Positions 9,988 through 18,927 of a DNA stretch of 64,000 bases are shown here, piece by piece. The notes below the pieces were generated by a model. It was not told the origin of the DNA. It saw only the letters and a list, made by a program, of their open reading frames with translations, and searched no databases. The DNA comes from Farysia itapuensis (lineage: Eukaryota > Basidiomycota > Ustilaginomycetes > Ustilaginales > Ustilaginaceae), in NCBI GenBank assembly GCA_023212645.1, contig JALBYC010000010.1, positions 372,001-436,000 of the forward strand. The letters are read 5' to 3'. Every line of letters begins with the position of its first letter. Positions within the stretch are counted from its first letter, which is position 1. Made by a program: the position numbers and the translations under genes.

Positions 9988-12066
9988 GTCAGAGTCAGAA
10001 GCGAAAGCGGAAGACTTACAAAGGAGTGGGGCGGTGGAGTTGACCTCGCGTGGCTGCCAATGGATGAGCGAGGCGGCTCTAGTGCGGCCCGCTGGCGGAT
10101 TCTCGGATCCATCGTGAACAAACTTGACGCCCTTGGACAGCTTACGGGTACCTAGCATGGGCGAGGTAGGGGTCAACGGCGTCTTGGGCCACGAGACAGT
10201 GCTTGACTGCGAGTGCGAAGAATGCACCTGCGAGATTGGTCTCGACGAAGGCTGACTGCTAGCCGGCGAGCGTGGTGTAGATGGACATTCATAAAAGATG
10301 GAGCGACGGTTGGAACTCGTCGTGTCCATAGTAGCAAAGCTGTGATCGTTGAGATGGTCGTCATCGTCCTCTTCCTCCACGAGCAGACTAGACATGCGAT
10401 GTCGTCCCCGGGGCGTATCATCAGCATAGTCGATGGCTCTGAACAGTGACTTTCGCCTGTCCTCACGCACAGGATCGACACTGGATGCAGTAAAGAGGGT
10501 AGTAAGCCCATCTGCAATGTCGGATCTTGCCTTGTATCCTTGACTAGGTCGTCGTCGAATGGTGGCGTCTGCATCGTGCTCCTTGACCTTGTTGGCTTCT
10601 GTTTCAGACGGACGACGAATGGGAGCGTCGTGGGTGATTTCCAGGGCAGACGGCCGACGCACAGAGGTATCCTTAGTGACATCGTAGATGGATGCACGTC
10701 GAATTGAATTAGCAATGTTGGCAATCGAGAGTTTGCGCCCAAACGTGCTCGCGATCGAAGACTTGCGCGACGATGACGACGCCGTAGTAGGCGTCGGTGG
10801 AAGGTCCGCCTCGCTCATCGTCTGTCGGAAATGACGAGCCTCGATCTTGAGTGATGCGATAGACGTAGATGGAGGGAGAGGAGCTCGTCGTTCTGGCTTC
10901 AATAATGTCTCGACTTGGAAAGAAGCTGCTTGCGAGCTGGACTTCGGCTTGACGATCAGCTCTTCAGGTGCTCGAGGGGGGTGAGGGCCTTGCGTCGCAG
11001 CCAGTTTTGCCAGACGTCGCTCTAGCAGGGAAGGAGTGTCTGCAATGAGCGAAGTGTTCTCTTCGCTGTTTGGCAGCGCTGGGAGCTGCTTGGTAGCTTC
11101 TCGAGGCAAAGAAGCCGCAATGACGGCCATGTCAAAGACGAACCCATCAACATGATGTTGTGCGACGAGATCCTCCTTTTTGGGAATCTGCCCGGTCCCT
11201 GCCTCGGATGGAGTCGGCACTGTGGCGTAGGAGTGTGTGGAGCTGACCGACTCTCTGGACTCGGAAAAATTGGAGGCAGGTCTGGATGGAAGCGGCAGTC
11301 TGCGCGAGAAGGGCGATCGAGGAGAGCTGGGCGTGCGCGGAGGGCTGTGGTACGATCGAAAGCTGGGATCCGAGTCGGTGAGAGCCTTTGTCAAGTCAGA
11401 CAGCGTTACGAGGAGACCAGAATCGTGGGCCTGAATGGATGTGCTGGCAGTAGAGATAAGTTTGTCGACGAGATAGGCCAGTCGTTCCAGGTCAGAAGGA
11501 GCAAAGATGCCCGCACTGTGAACACGGGCAAACATGGGCGAGAGAGGAGCATCCTTGCCCGACAATCTGCGTAGAGAAGCGAAGATATCGTCAAGCAGCT
11601 GCGCCAAGTGAGGGTCCGACTGCAGAAAGCCGCTCTGTGTGCTGGAATCGGCAATGTCGTTGACTACGGAAAGAATGTTTTCGAGGCGAAGACTACGCAC
11701 ATCGTTGCTGTGGGTAGGGCTAGAGCCAGCATAGCTGGATAGAAACATCGGCTGTTCGGCGAGCTCCTCGAGCTGGTCCAGATCACTGATGACTTCTTTG
11801 GTGCTAGGCAGGACATAGCTGAGAGAGCTTCGTCGTCTGATCCCTGGCTGCTGGGCTGCCGACAGATATTGACGTTGAAGAACGACGGGGGATGGAAGAT
11901 TGTCTTCGGGCTCGTGAGTGGGCATGGAGGGCAACAGGATCAAGTCGTTGGTCCGAATGATGGTTGGCGAAGCAGGGACGGGTACCATGCTGCCCAAGCT
12001 CATCTTGCGAGGAAGAGGCTGACTGGGTCTTCGAGGTTGAGGACGCTGTAGCTCGAGGGTCGTCAT
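7553..12066 (-). CDS. HECT_2 (UBE3D/Ipa1-like) protein with long disordered N-terminus, two exons
   Basis: Exon 1 is 12066..8815. The donor GTAAGT begins at 8814 and a CACAG acceptor ends at 8234. Exon 2 is 8233..7553. Both junctions are phase 0, giving about 1310 residues. The HECT_2 core begins near residue 765: WEELVDAWMCH, then IWVGDTYLLIP. Across the intron come RCRSCQTLLNEP and VVWLFTVRTAF, ending in an LEPVYLPPFV segment. Family knowledge: UBE3D-like proteins bind ubiquitin-conjugating enzymes; yeast Ipa1 acts in mRNA 3'-end processing. The first 700 or so residues are Ser/Arg/Pro-rich with one helical patch at about 120-220. A run of 20 Ala comes from a perfect triplet repeat. The intron is long for this window (581 bp), so a small extra exon inside it cannot be excluded. 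Confidence 0.65.
9925..9984. repeat. Perfect (AGC)20 trinucleotide microsatellite
   Basis: Twenty uninterrupted AGC units on the plus strand. Read on the minus strand within the HECT_2 gene they are GCT codons, a 20-residue alanine run preceded by a short Asp-Ser repeat. The tract is probably length-polymorphic between strains. Confidence 0.95.
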
Positions 12067-13350
12067 GATGAGATGGTGTACCGCGCAGAGATGGGGGAAG
12101 CGGATATGCGCATAGAAGGCGACGCCCTATCTATATACCATCTGCGGCTTGCATAAAGGGAGACGGCGGGAGACAAAGGGGGGCGCTTGACTGCATCGAT
12201 GGAAGCAAGGCCTTTGATGGAAGCCTGCGTTGATTCGGAACCTCCGATTTCTTGCCAAAACCGAACACAATCAAAATTGACCAAAATTGGGATTCGGTCC
12301 AGAAGCGGCCACGGACCCAAAGCACTGCACACAATGGGCCACGCGGAGGCCATTGCGTGAGAAACCCGAACCAGGTCTCCGGATGCATAAGGCGAATGAT
12401 TGCACAGTCTCACCTGCAACCCCTCAATCCCCGTTAGACCCTGATCGCCTCCCATCCTTCACATGCGGAACTGCTGCATGCAACTCTGTTCTGGCGGAGG
12501 CTGAATTGGAGATCTAACACACAAGCCACTTTTTTTGCAATTTTACGCCCATTTGCGAAAGCCACTTGGGGCGGTAGTATGGTACCGAAAGAAGCTTGGG
12601 GTGATTGTTTCAACAAGTAGGTTCCATCATGCTTGACTAGCGCCACTAGAAACGCCGCCAATCTCTTTGCGTCCTTGTCGTCATTGCTACCGTGCTGCCG
12701 TTCTCATCGCAACCAGCTAGGTACCCTTGTATCTGCCTTGCCGCTCCGTCTTTCCATATCTGCAAACCGAAATACCTTAGAGTTGGATCGCGTACCTGAA
12801 AGAGTGAGCAGTTGGCCGATCCGGGAGGGACACGCATTGTTCATCAAGGCGACTGACAGATGCAAGCGGACGGCCCAATTCGGATGTTTGGCTACTTTTC
12901 TACTCCGCTGCAGGGCGCAGGTCCAAACACGCCAAATCCCAAATGCGGTTCTCGCCACGCGCAACACGAACATGCGAACAAAAAAAAACCTAGTTGCCAG
13001 TCTAACAGAATGCAGTCTAAATTTTCGACTGCCGACCTAGCGTTGCCGCCAATCGCGCGGAGGCGTTGATCGGAGTTGGGCGACAGCTAGGCTTTCGCCT
13101 ACACAAAGGGTCTAAGCGCTTTCATTGGGTGTCTCTACAACAATGGGGAGGCCCGGACGAGTCCATGCACGTTTCACCTCCGTCCACTCGTAGACGCTTT
13201 CTTGGGCAACCCTGGTCTCACATAACGTACGCAAGGAAAATTTCTTAAGCGCACGTCAAAAATTCACATCCCGAGCTTCCTGGTCTGTGGCAACTCTATA
13301 TTTGCGGGGGTATAGTGGATGATCTAATCACAATGGGGAAGCTTGACCGG
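12067..13350. other. Intergenic region between HECT_2 and SYG1 genes
   Basis: About 1.3 kb between two minus-strand genes: the promoter side of the HECT_2 gene and the 3' side of SYG1. Only short overlapping open frames without family features, a few poly-A/T runs and a twice-repeated GATGGAAGC are seen. No RNA gene was recognised. Confidence 0.5.
12132..12137 (-). promoter_or_regulatory. TATA-like box upstream of the HECT_2 gene
   Basis: The minus strand reads GGTATATAGATAG here, 66-71 bp before the ATG at 12066. This is the same distance seen for TATA-like elements before other genes of the window. Position and sequence only; function is inferred. Confidence 0.4.
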
Positions 13351-16300
13351 TCAGGACGCCACCATGCGTGCCTCACCAGCGGCTGTACTGCCGTCGGACT
13401 CGGCATCGCTTTCTTCCAGTTCACCCGTTCGGGGCGAGTAGTCCCTCCCGGATCCGCCTTTGGTGGCGCCACGCTGATCCAGCCGGTCTCCAAACCCTGA
13501 TCCCTTGGCGTCGGGAATGAGTCGATCGCGAACCCTTTCTATCAACGTCGGTTTCGGCTTTTGTTCTGTACCCGAGTCTGGGACCTGAGATGATTGTTGA
13601 CCGACAGACTGGACCTGAGTCACGTCCGTAAGGAGGTCGGCGTCCATCTTGCTAGCTCCTTGCTCTAGCTCGGTGCTAAGTCTAGCTTTCTTGCGCCCAA
13701 GCGACGACATCTTGACCGGACCTAGAATCCCTTTGCGGCCAGTGCTTTTGCTTTCACCGGCGTCGTCAGAGACAACCTCGTCACGCAACCGTTGTCGATA
13801 CGGTAGCGGTAAGTCGCGAATGACCTTGAACGAATCCGTATTGCCAATCTGTTCGTTCTCTACTCGTAAGTTGTTCCAGCACACTCGTCGGATCATTTCG
13901 ACCAGTGCCGCCAAAAACGAGCGCAGGGTGACAGACGCCCGGCCTGGAATCAGGTAGGTGATCCAGTAACATCGACCCACAACGTCCACCACGATGAATA
14001 GGTAGTACACCGGAACGGGGAAAGACAGCTCGTTTCGCAGCAGGAAATACTTGGCGCGTGGTCGAAGCAAGGACCAATCCATGATCAAGTCCCAGCCAAT
14101 GTGCCAGATTGAGTAGATGCACGCAAACACCAGCCACAAGGCCAAGTCACCCCCTGACTGCGATCCGTTCTTGCGATAGTGCAGGTAGAAGAAGTTGTTG
14201 AGGACCGCACTGCCATACTTGCCGGCGTTGACCAGATGCAGATGCGTTTGATAGTCGCTGTCCTTCCAACGTCGGAAACACTGACCCAGACGCAGAACCG
14301 CCGGTACGGAGAGCAAGACGGCCGTCCAGTATGTATTGTTCGGCGCGCATCGATCCGGAGACGCCCAGTCGTGATGCCACTCGCAGCCAATGTACCAGAA
14401 ATTCGACAAACTCCATGCGACTGAGTTCAGTTCATCGCCGAGGAAAAAGTCACGAAACTCGACACGCTTGTAGCCGGCGGTCAAAAGACGCAGGAAGCTG
14501 ATGACGAACCAGGATCGGCTCTCGCGGAGGAAAATGGGCAGAGGGTTGAGCATGATGATGGCCACAACCACGAGCCACACTGAAGGCCAAGTTGTCGGCG
14601 CAATCTGCGTGGGAAAAGGGTTGACAAAGGAGACCCAGAAGAATACAGAGAGGAAGAGCATCAGCAATGCCGGAATCTCGAAAAATTGTCGATGATCCAT
14701 CGTGTGTCGAACGTCCCACTCAAAGATAAAGACTGTGTTGATGCGGACGTGGTGCCACCAGGTCAGGTTGAGTCCGAAGAGCAATGCAAACATGGTGGGG
14801 ATGAATTCGGCGCCGTAAACGCGGAGGATGGCCTGCCACTGAGGTATTCTACGCTGTGTTTCGGGATGCATGGCCTGGATCAGGCCGGCAACGGTGGCGC
14901 ATAGGGAAATGCCAAGGTACAGGCCTGTGCGAAACACGCTAAAGTGGTGCGAAGTGTGTTCTTCGCGCACACGCAGACGGTTGATGGCCTGCTTGCGGTT
15001 ACCATGTTCAAAGTAGGCCGCATAGATGTCCTCGGTTGCTTTGAGCAATTTGGGAATGCGCTCGGACGTGACAAGCACGCTTGGAGCCACGCGCGACTTG
15101 TAGTACAGATCGGTGCATGGCACGCCAACAGTTTTGGAGAACTTCTTCATGACTTTGGCAAAGCCGGTGCGGTTGAGGATCTTGTAGTTGTTGAGTGTTT
15201 CGAGAAATTTGTAGTACTCGAGTACGGTGGCTTTGAGTTTCTTGCGGGCGGCAGCGTATGCTTCTGGGTCGTGGCTCATGGCAGCTGCTTTGTTGGCCTC
15301 CCGCACGGCAGCGTCCGTCTCATCGTCCCAGCCTTGCAGACTGTTCTGCATGTGGGCCAGAGCTTCTGCTCGCCGTTTGTCACCGCGGTCTTCAGGATCT
15401 TGTTGCTTCGACTTGCCATTCGGGTCACCTAGTGCACCATCCTTTGTGTCACTGCGATAGCCGTGGCTACCAAGAGACTTGGAAAAGTCATCGGGATGAC
15501 TAGGCATTGATGAGAAAATCCGCGCAAGACGGTTGCGCGCTCCTCCAACTACCGTCTGGTCTGAGCCTCGGGTACCATACTTGGCCCGATACTCTCTCCG
15601 ATGGTCCGCCAGTTCCTTGAGCTGTCGTGCCAGCTGCCCATACTTGTGCACCGCTTCTGACTCACGGTTGTCGTAAAACTCGATGATTCGCTCCAGCTCG
15701 TTGTCGCAGACGGAGAAGAATTTGGCCTCCTGTTCGTCAAAGTAGGTGGTGATGAGCTCGTCGAGTGTCGACGGTAGCTCGGACCGGTTGGACCGGAGTG
15801 AAATGTGGCTTAACGAGTTTGCGTGTGTGAGAAGGCCTCTTCTACTGGAAGCGCCGCTGCTGTTGGATCTCTTGGCGGGTCTTGGTGAGCGAGCTGGGTG
15901 GTCGTTGCCGGGGTAGTGCACACTGGGCGGATGCACGGGTGGTGGCTGATCTTGCGTCGTGCCATGCTCCACTCTAGTCTCCTGGTCAGTGCTCCGATTT
16001 TGTTCAGCGAGTGCCTCGAGGTCTTGGTCGTGGGAGTCGGGTCCTTCACCACTCGAGTGTTCTGGATGGCTGCTGGATAGATGCAGCCCTGTTCCATCGA
16101 GACTGACTGGCGGAAGTGCTACGGGCGCAGGCCGTGTACCGCCATAGTCGTTTCGCTCTCGATAGCCCGAGCTGGCGGAAAGAGCATTGCCAGCTTCGTC
16201 TGCGCCGTCTGCCCACTTGCGACGGCGAATGGCGCTATCTTTTGACGAACCGGCGGGTGGGGGTGACTGTGCTTGACTCCCGCCGTCTTCTTCAAAGTGA

Positions 16301-16419
16301 AGACGCGCTTCACGATGCTGGGCCACCCGTTTGATAAGCTTCTTGAGCCCGCGGTACTGGATGTAGACGCGCTTCCATTCTGGAACGGTGTTCTCGTCCA
16401 GATAGCGAGCAAACTTCAT
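13351..16419 (-). CDS. SYG1: SPX-EXS domain phosphate transporter (Syg1/XPR1 family)
   Basis: 1022 residues from the ATG at 16419. The typical SPX start MKFARYLDENTVPEWKRVYI fixes this start; the frame stays open further upstream but would overlap the divergent RBM18 promoter and first exon. The SPX domain is split by a long Ser/Pro-rich insertion at about 60-250 and ends with the basic helix NYKILNRTGFAKVMKKFSK near residue 410. Membrane helices and the EXS domain follow (about 480-880), including GCEWHHDW, GQCFRRWKDS and HLVNAGKY. The cytoplasmic tail is charged. Family role: SPX binds inositol pyrophosphates and controls phosphate export through EXS; yeast Syg1 was found through G-protein signalling. 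It acts at the plasma membrane or endomembranes. Confidence 0.93.
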   Translation of the reverse strand: MKFARYLDENTVPEWKRVYIQYRGLKKLIKRVAQHREARLHFEEDGGSQAQSPPPAGSSKDSAIRRRKWADGADEAGNALSASSGYRERNDYGGTRPAPVALPPVSLDGTGLHLSSSHPEHSSGEGPDSHDQDLEALAEQNRSTDQETRVEHGTTQDQPPPVHPPSVHYPGNDHPARSPRPAKRSNSSGASSRRGLLTHANSLSHISLRSNRSELPSTLDELITTYFDEQEAKFFSVCDNELERIIEFYDNRESEAVHKYGQLARQLKELADHRREYRAKYGTRGSDQTVVGGARNRLARIFSSMPSHPDDFSKSLGSHGYRSDTKDGALGDPNGKSKQQDPEDRGDKRRAEALAHMQNSLQGWDDETDAAVREANKAAAMSHDPEAYAAARKKLKATVLEYYKFLETLNNYKILNRTGFAKVMKKFSKTVGVPCTDLYYKSRVAPSVLVTSERIPKLLKATEDIYAAYFEHGNRKQAINRLRVREEHTSHHFSVFRTGLYLGISLCATVAGLIQAMHPETQRRIPQWQAILRVYGAEFIPTMFALLFGLNLTWWHHVRINTVFIFEWDVRHTMDHRQFFEIPALLMLFLSVFFWVSFVNPFPTQIAPTTWPSVWLVVVAIIMLNPLPIFLRESRSWFVISFLRLLTAGYKRVEFRDFFLGDELNSVAWSLSNFWYIGCEWHHDWASPDRCAPNNTYWTAVLLSVPAVLRLGQCFRRWKDSDYQTHLHLVNAGKYGSAVLNNFFYLHYRKNGSQSGGDLALWLVFACIYSIWHIGWDLIMDWSLLRPRAKYFLLRNELSFPVPVYYLFIVVDVVGRCYWITYLIPGRASVTLRSFLAALVEMIRRVCWNNLRVENEQIGNTDSFKVIRDLPLPYRQRLRDEVVSDDAGESKSTGRKGILGPVKMSSLGRKKARLSTELEQGASKMDADLLTDVTQVQSVGQQSSQVPDSGTEQKPKPTLIERVRDRLIPDAKGSGFGDRLDQRGATKGGSGRDYSPRTGELEESDAESDGSTAAGEARMVAS

Positions 16420-16474
16420 CGCCAGGCATTCAACAAGGTGAGGAAGGACGGCTTTCTCTGTGATTTTTTTGATG

Positions 16475-16492
16475 TATAAAAATTTGACGTCA
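16475..16492 (+). promoter_or_regulatory. TATAAAAA box and perfect CRE palindrome in the SYG1/RBM18 bidirectional promoter
   Basis: TATAAAAA is at 16475-16482 and the palindrome TGACGTCA at 16485-16492. They lie in the 124 bp between the divergent start codons of SYG1 (16419) and RBM18 (16544). TGACGTCA is the consensus for ATF/CREB bZIP factors. The site is 51 bp from one ATG and 65 bp from the other, so it could serve both genes. Binding is inferred. Confidence 0.5.
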
Positions 16493-16543
16493 GGGTGCAA
16501 AGCGTTTAAGTGGGAACGTGGCATCTGCCATGACGATACAAGC

Positions 16544-17333
16544 ATGTCCAGACCTACACCACCAGCTGCTTCGAGCTCTGACAGTCCGTACCTCTCACGC
16601 CCTGTGGCGGCTGTCTCGACAAGCTCCACTACATCCACAACAGCGACTGCCAAGCACGACACTCGCCTGTATGTTGGCAACCTCCACCCCTCGGTCGACG
16701 AGTAAGTAGCCCGCACACCTGTCCAAACCCCCCAGAGCTTGACCTGACCCTGCTGTCTACTGCCTAGATACTCGTTGATACAGACGTTCTCCAAGTTTGG
16801 CAAGGTGGTCAAAGTCGATTACTTGTACCACAAGTCTGGGCCTCAGCGTGGACAGCCGAGAGGGTACGCGTTTGTCGAGTATGTACACAAGCAGGAAGCG
16901 GAGCGGGCTGTTGCTGTCGCACACGGCCAGACGATGCGTGGCAGACGTATATCTGTGACGTTTGCAACCCAGGTAGGTCACCGTTGTACACTTACATGGC
17001 CGTGGTGGTCTTGAGCTGACAAAGAGGGGGTATGTAGAACGCAAATGCAGATGCAGGAGCGGGGCCACATCGCCGGAGCAGAGACACGGACTCGTCACGA
17101 CCGACTACTCTCAGTCTCAGTAAGAACTCACAACGCCCCGCAGAGTAAGTTCCGGCTTGTATCGCCTGAGCTCGACGTACGACTCACAACCTTTGTCTTG
17201 GGCCAACAGCACAAACGCTAAGATCGCGGCCATGGAAGCAAAGCTAGCCAAGTTGCGCGGCAAGACCACAACCACCTCTGCACCACATCCTTCGCTGCCG
17301 CCCAGACCACCAGAGCAAAGTAATCAACGGTAA
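16544..17333 (+). CDS. RBM18: RBM18-like single-RRM protein, four exons
   Basis: Exons 16544..16701, 16768..16972, 17038..17144 and 17210..17333 encode 197 residues. All introns are 65-66 bp with GTAAGT or GTAGGT donors and YAG or TAG acceptors, and the phases join correctly. One RRM (about residues 36-120) carries RNP2 RLYVGNL and RNP1 GYAFVEY. Between them lies the RBM18-specific stretch YHKSGPQRGQPRG. The C-terminal helix NAKIAAMEAKLAKLRG matches the conserved C-terminus of RBM18 and validates the last intron. Family role: a conserved but poorly characterised RNA-binding protein, probably nuclear. The gene is divergent from SYG1. Confidence 0.9.
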
Positions 17334-17900
17334 CATTAAGGGCGCAGAGGGAAAAAGGATGATAAGAGGGAAAGGGGAAAGGGGAAAAATGTCCCAAGAC
17401 AGTTTGGCTCGACCAGGCCATCTGAATACCACAGCCTGGCCGATTCCTATAGCGTCTCGGGATATCACAATATTCTCGTCCACCACGAACCGAAACAGCT
17501 CTTGGCCGAATCAGTCCTTGGCACCCTGCAAGATCTCGCCGGGCAAGCACTGCGCTCTGGTTGCCCAGAGCACAGCATTCGTCGCGAGTGGGTGTGGCTG
17601 GCAGCTGTACAACGCGATGACGGAGGGCGCAGAATGAGTATGCTTGTTCTGTAAAGGAGCACTTTGGGAGCAGCACTTACACTTGCTTTTTGATAAAGAG
17701 AAGAAGAAAGGCTCTTCAGCATCTTTGGCGTTGCTATATACTTTCTTTAGCGGCAGATTTTTCTCTTCCCTATAATTTTGAGAAATGAAAACTCTCTCGC
17801 GCGAGTGGAAAGCTTGCCGCTCACCGCTTGGAGCTTGGATCTTCTGGTCACGGCAGGAAGAAAAATGTGGGATCCACTCACGACCATCACCCTTGCAACC
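17334..17900. other. Intergenic region before the uS15m gene; no confident gene
   Basis: A TATATA run at 17735-17740 precedes the uS15m gene. On the minus strand an ATG at 17722 opens a 14-codon frame (MLKSLSSSLYQKAS) ending exactly at a GTAAGT donor. A TACAG acceptor 76 bp downstream keeps a frame open for more than 100 codons, but the product resembles nothing I know. I do not call it a gene. Confidence 0.4.
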
Positions 17901-18893
17901 ATGTCGAGCTTGGCCTCGTCGTGTTCACGATGCGTGACGCACTCGCTGCGCAGGCCAACATTTCAGAGCTCGCCTGCAGCTTTGCCATCAACGTCTCAGC
18001 TCGCTGCCTTTTCCACTTCACCCATCGTAGCAGTCTCGCGTAGAAAGATTGCCGCTCGAAAAGTAAAGGCGGACAATCTACAGAAGCGAGAGCTGACCCG
18101 ACGTTTGCTCGAACAGACAAAACCTGATCCAGTCCTGGGCCACCAGCTTAATAGCGTAGGCGAGGCCGTCTGGAACAACTCGGAGCTCGCCAAAATCGTC
18201 ATCACCAAGGAAAGCGCTTGGGGACTGACACGTGATCATCGAGGAAACCTGCAACCTCTGCAACCCGACCAACAAGATACCACTGCTTTCTCGCAGCAAT
18301 CCGCCAAGGACGCTCAAGAACTGGGCGGACCAGATCTGCTCAATTTTGGCCTCCAGCGGGAAGATCGCGAGCTGCTCTTCAAAGGCTTGCCGCAAATCAT
18401 GGTAAAGGATCGTATTCTCGACTCGCCGCATTTCGGGTCCTTGATTCGAGGTGCACCTGACTCTGTCGACCTGCTCGACTTTGAAAAGGAATACGAACAG
18501 GTGCAGTCCGAGGAAGACAGCAACAGAGAGGCGCTCGGTCGCATTCTCGACCTCAAAAACGCATCAGGCAAAGGTATCCAGGTGGAAAATGTTCGCCGCA
18601 TCGTCCACCACTTTGGCGGCGGTACCAACACTGGCAGCTCGGAAGTCCAGGCAGCCGTCCTCACCTATCGTATCCGGAATCTGCAGGACCATCTGCTTGC
18701 TTCCAACCGCCACGACAACTCGAATCGTCGCGCCATGTCCAATTTGGTCCAGCAACGCGCCAAAGTTCTCAAATACCTCAAGCGAACAAAGCCCCAACGC
18801 TATCACGATCTCCTGCCACGCATCGGACTCGAACCACGCGCCGTGGAAGGCGAGATTGTCGTGCCCGGCAAACCAAAGATGATTGTCCAATAG
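17901..18893 (+). CDS. MRPS28: Mitochondrial small-subunit ribosomal protein uS15m
   Basis: 330 residues from the ATG at 17901. An in-frame ATG at 17865 would add 12 residues. The first 50 residues are rich in Ser, Ala and Arg and end AAFSTSP, a good mitochondrial presequence. The C-terminal third (about residues 230-305) is the S15 domain, with HFGGGTNTGSSEVQAAVLT, NRHDNSNRRAMSNLVQQRA and YLKRTKPQRYHDLL. Family role: 15S rRNA-binding protein of the mitochondrial ribosome; MRPS28 is the yeast name. Its stop lies only 34 bp from the stop of the convergent EXO84 gene. Confidence 0.92.
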   Translation: MSSLASSCSRCVTHSLRRPTFQSSPAALPSTSQLAAFSTSPIVAVSRRKIAARKVKADNLQKRELTRRLLEQTKPDPVLGHQLNSVGEAVWNNSELAKIVITKESAWGLTRDHRGNLQPLQPDQQDTTAFSQQSAKDAQELGGPDLLNFGLQREDRELLFKGLPQIMVKDRILDSPHFGSLIRGAPDSVDLLDFEKEYEQVQSEEDSNREALGRILDLKNASGKGIQVENVRRIVHHFGGGTNTGSSEVQAAVLTYRIRNLQDHLLASNRHDNSNRRAMSNLVQQRAKVLKYLKRTKPQRYHDLLPRIGLEPRAVEGEIVVPGKPKMIVQ

Positions 18894-18927
18894 GATCTTT
18901 TGTAACGTATCGAACGCATAGTGCGGG

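Noticed and set aside
9838..10155. A plus-strand frame encoding a poly-Ser run
   Set aside because: It is the complement reading of the (AGC)20 microsatellite inside the minus-strand HECT_2 gene and shows no other protein features.
16420..16812. N-terminal extension of the SYG1 frame by 131 codons
   Set aside because: The SPX family starts at MKFA (16419). The extension overlaps the divergent RBM18 promoter and first exon and has no family similarity.
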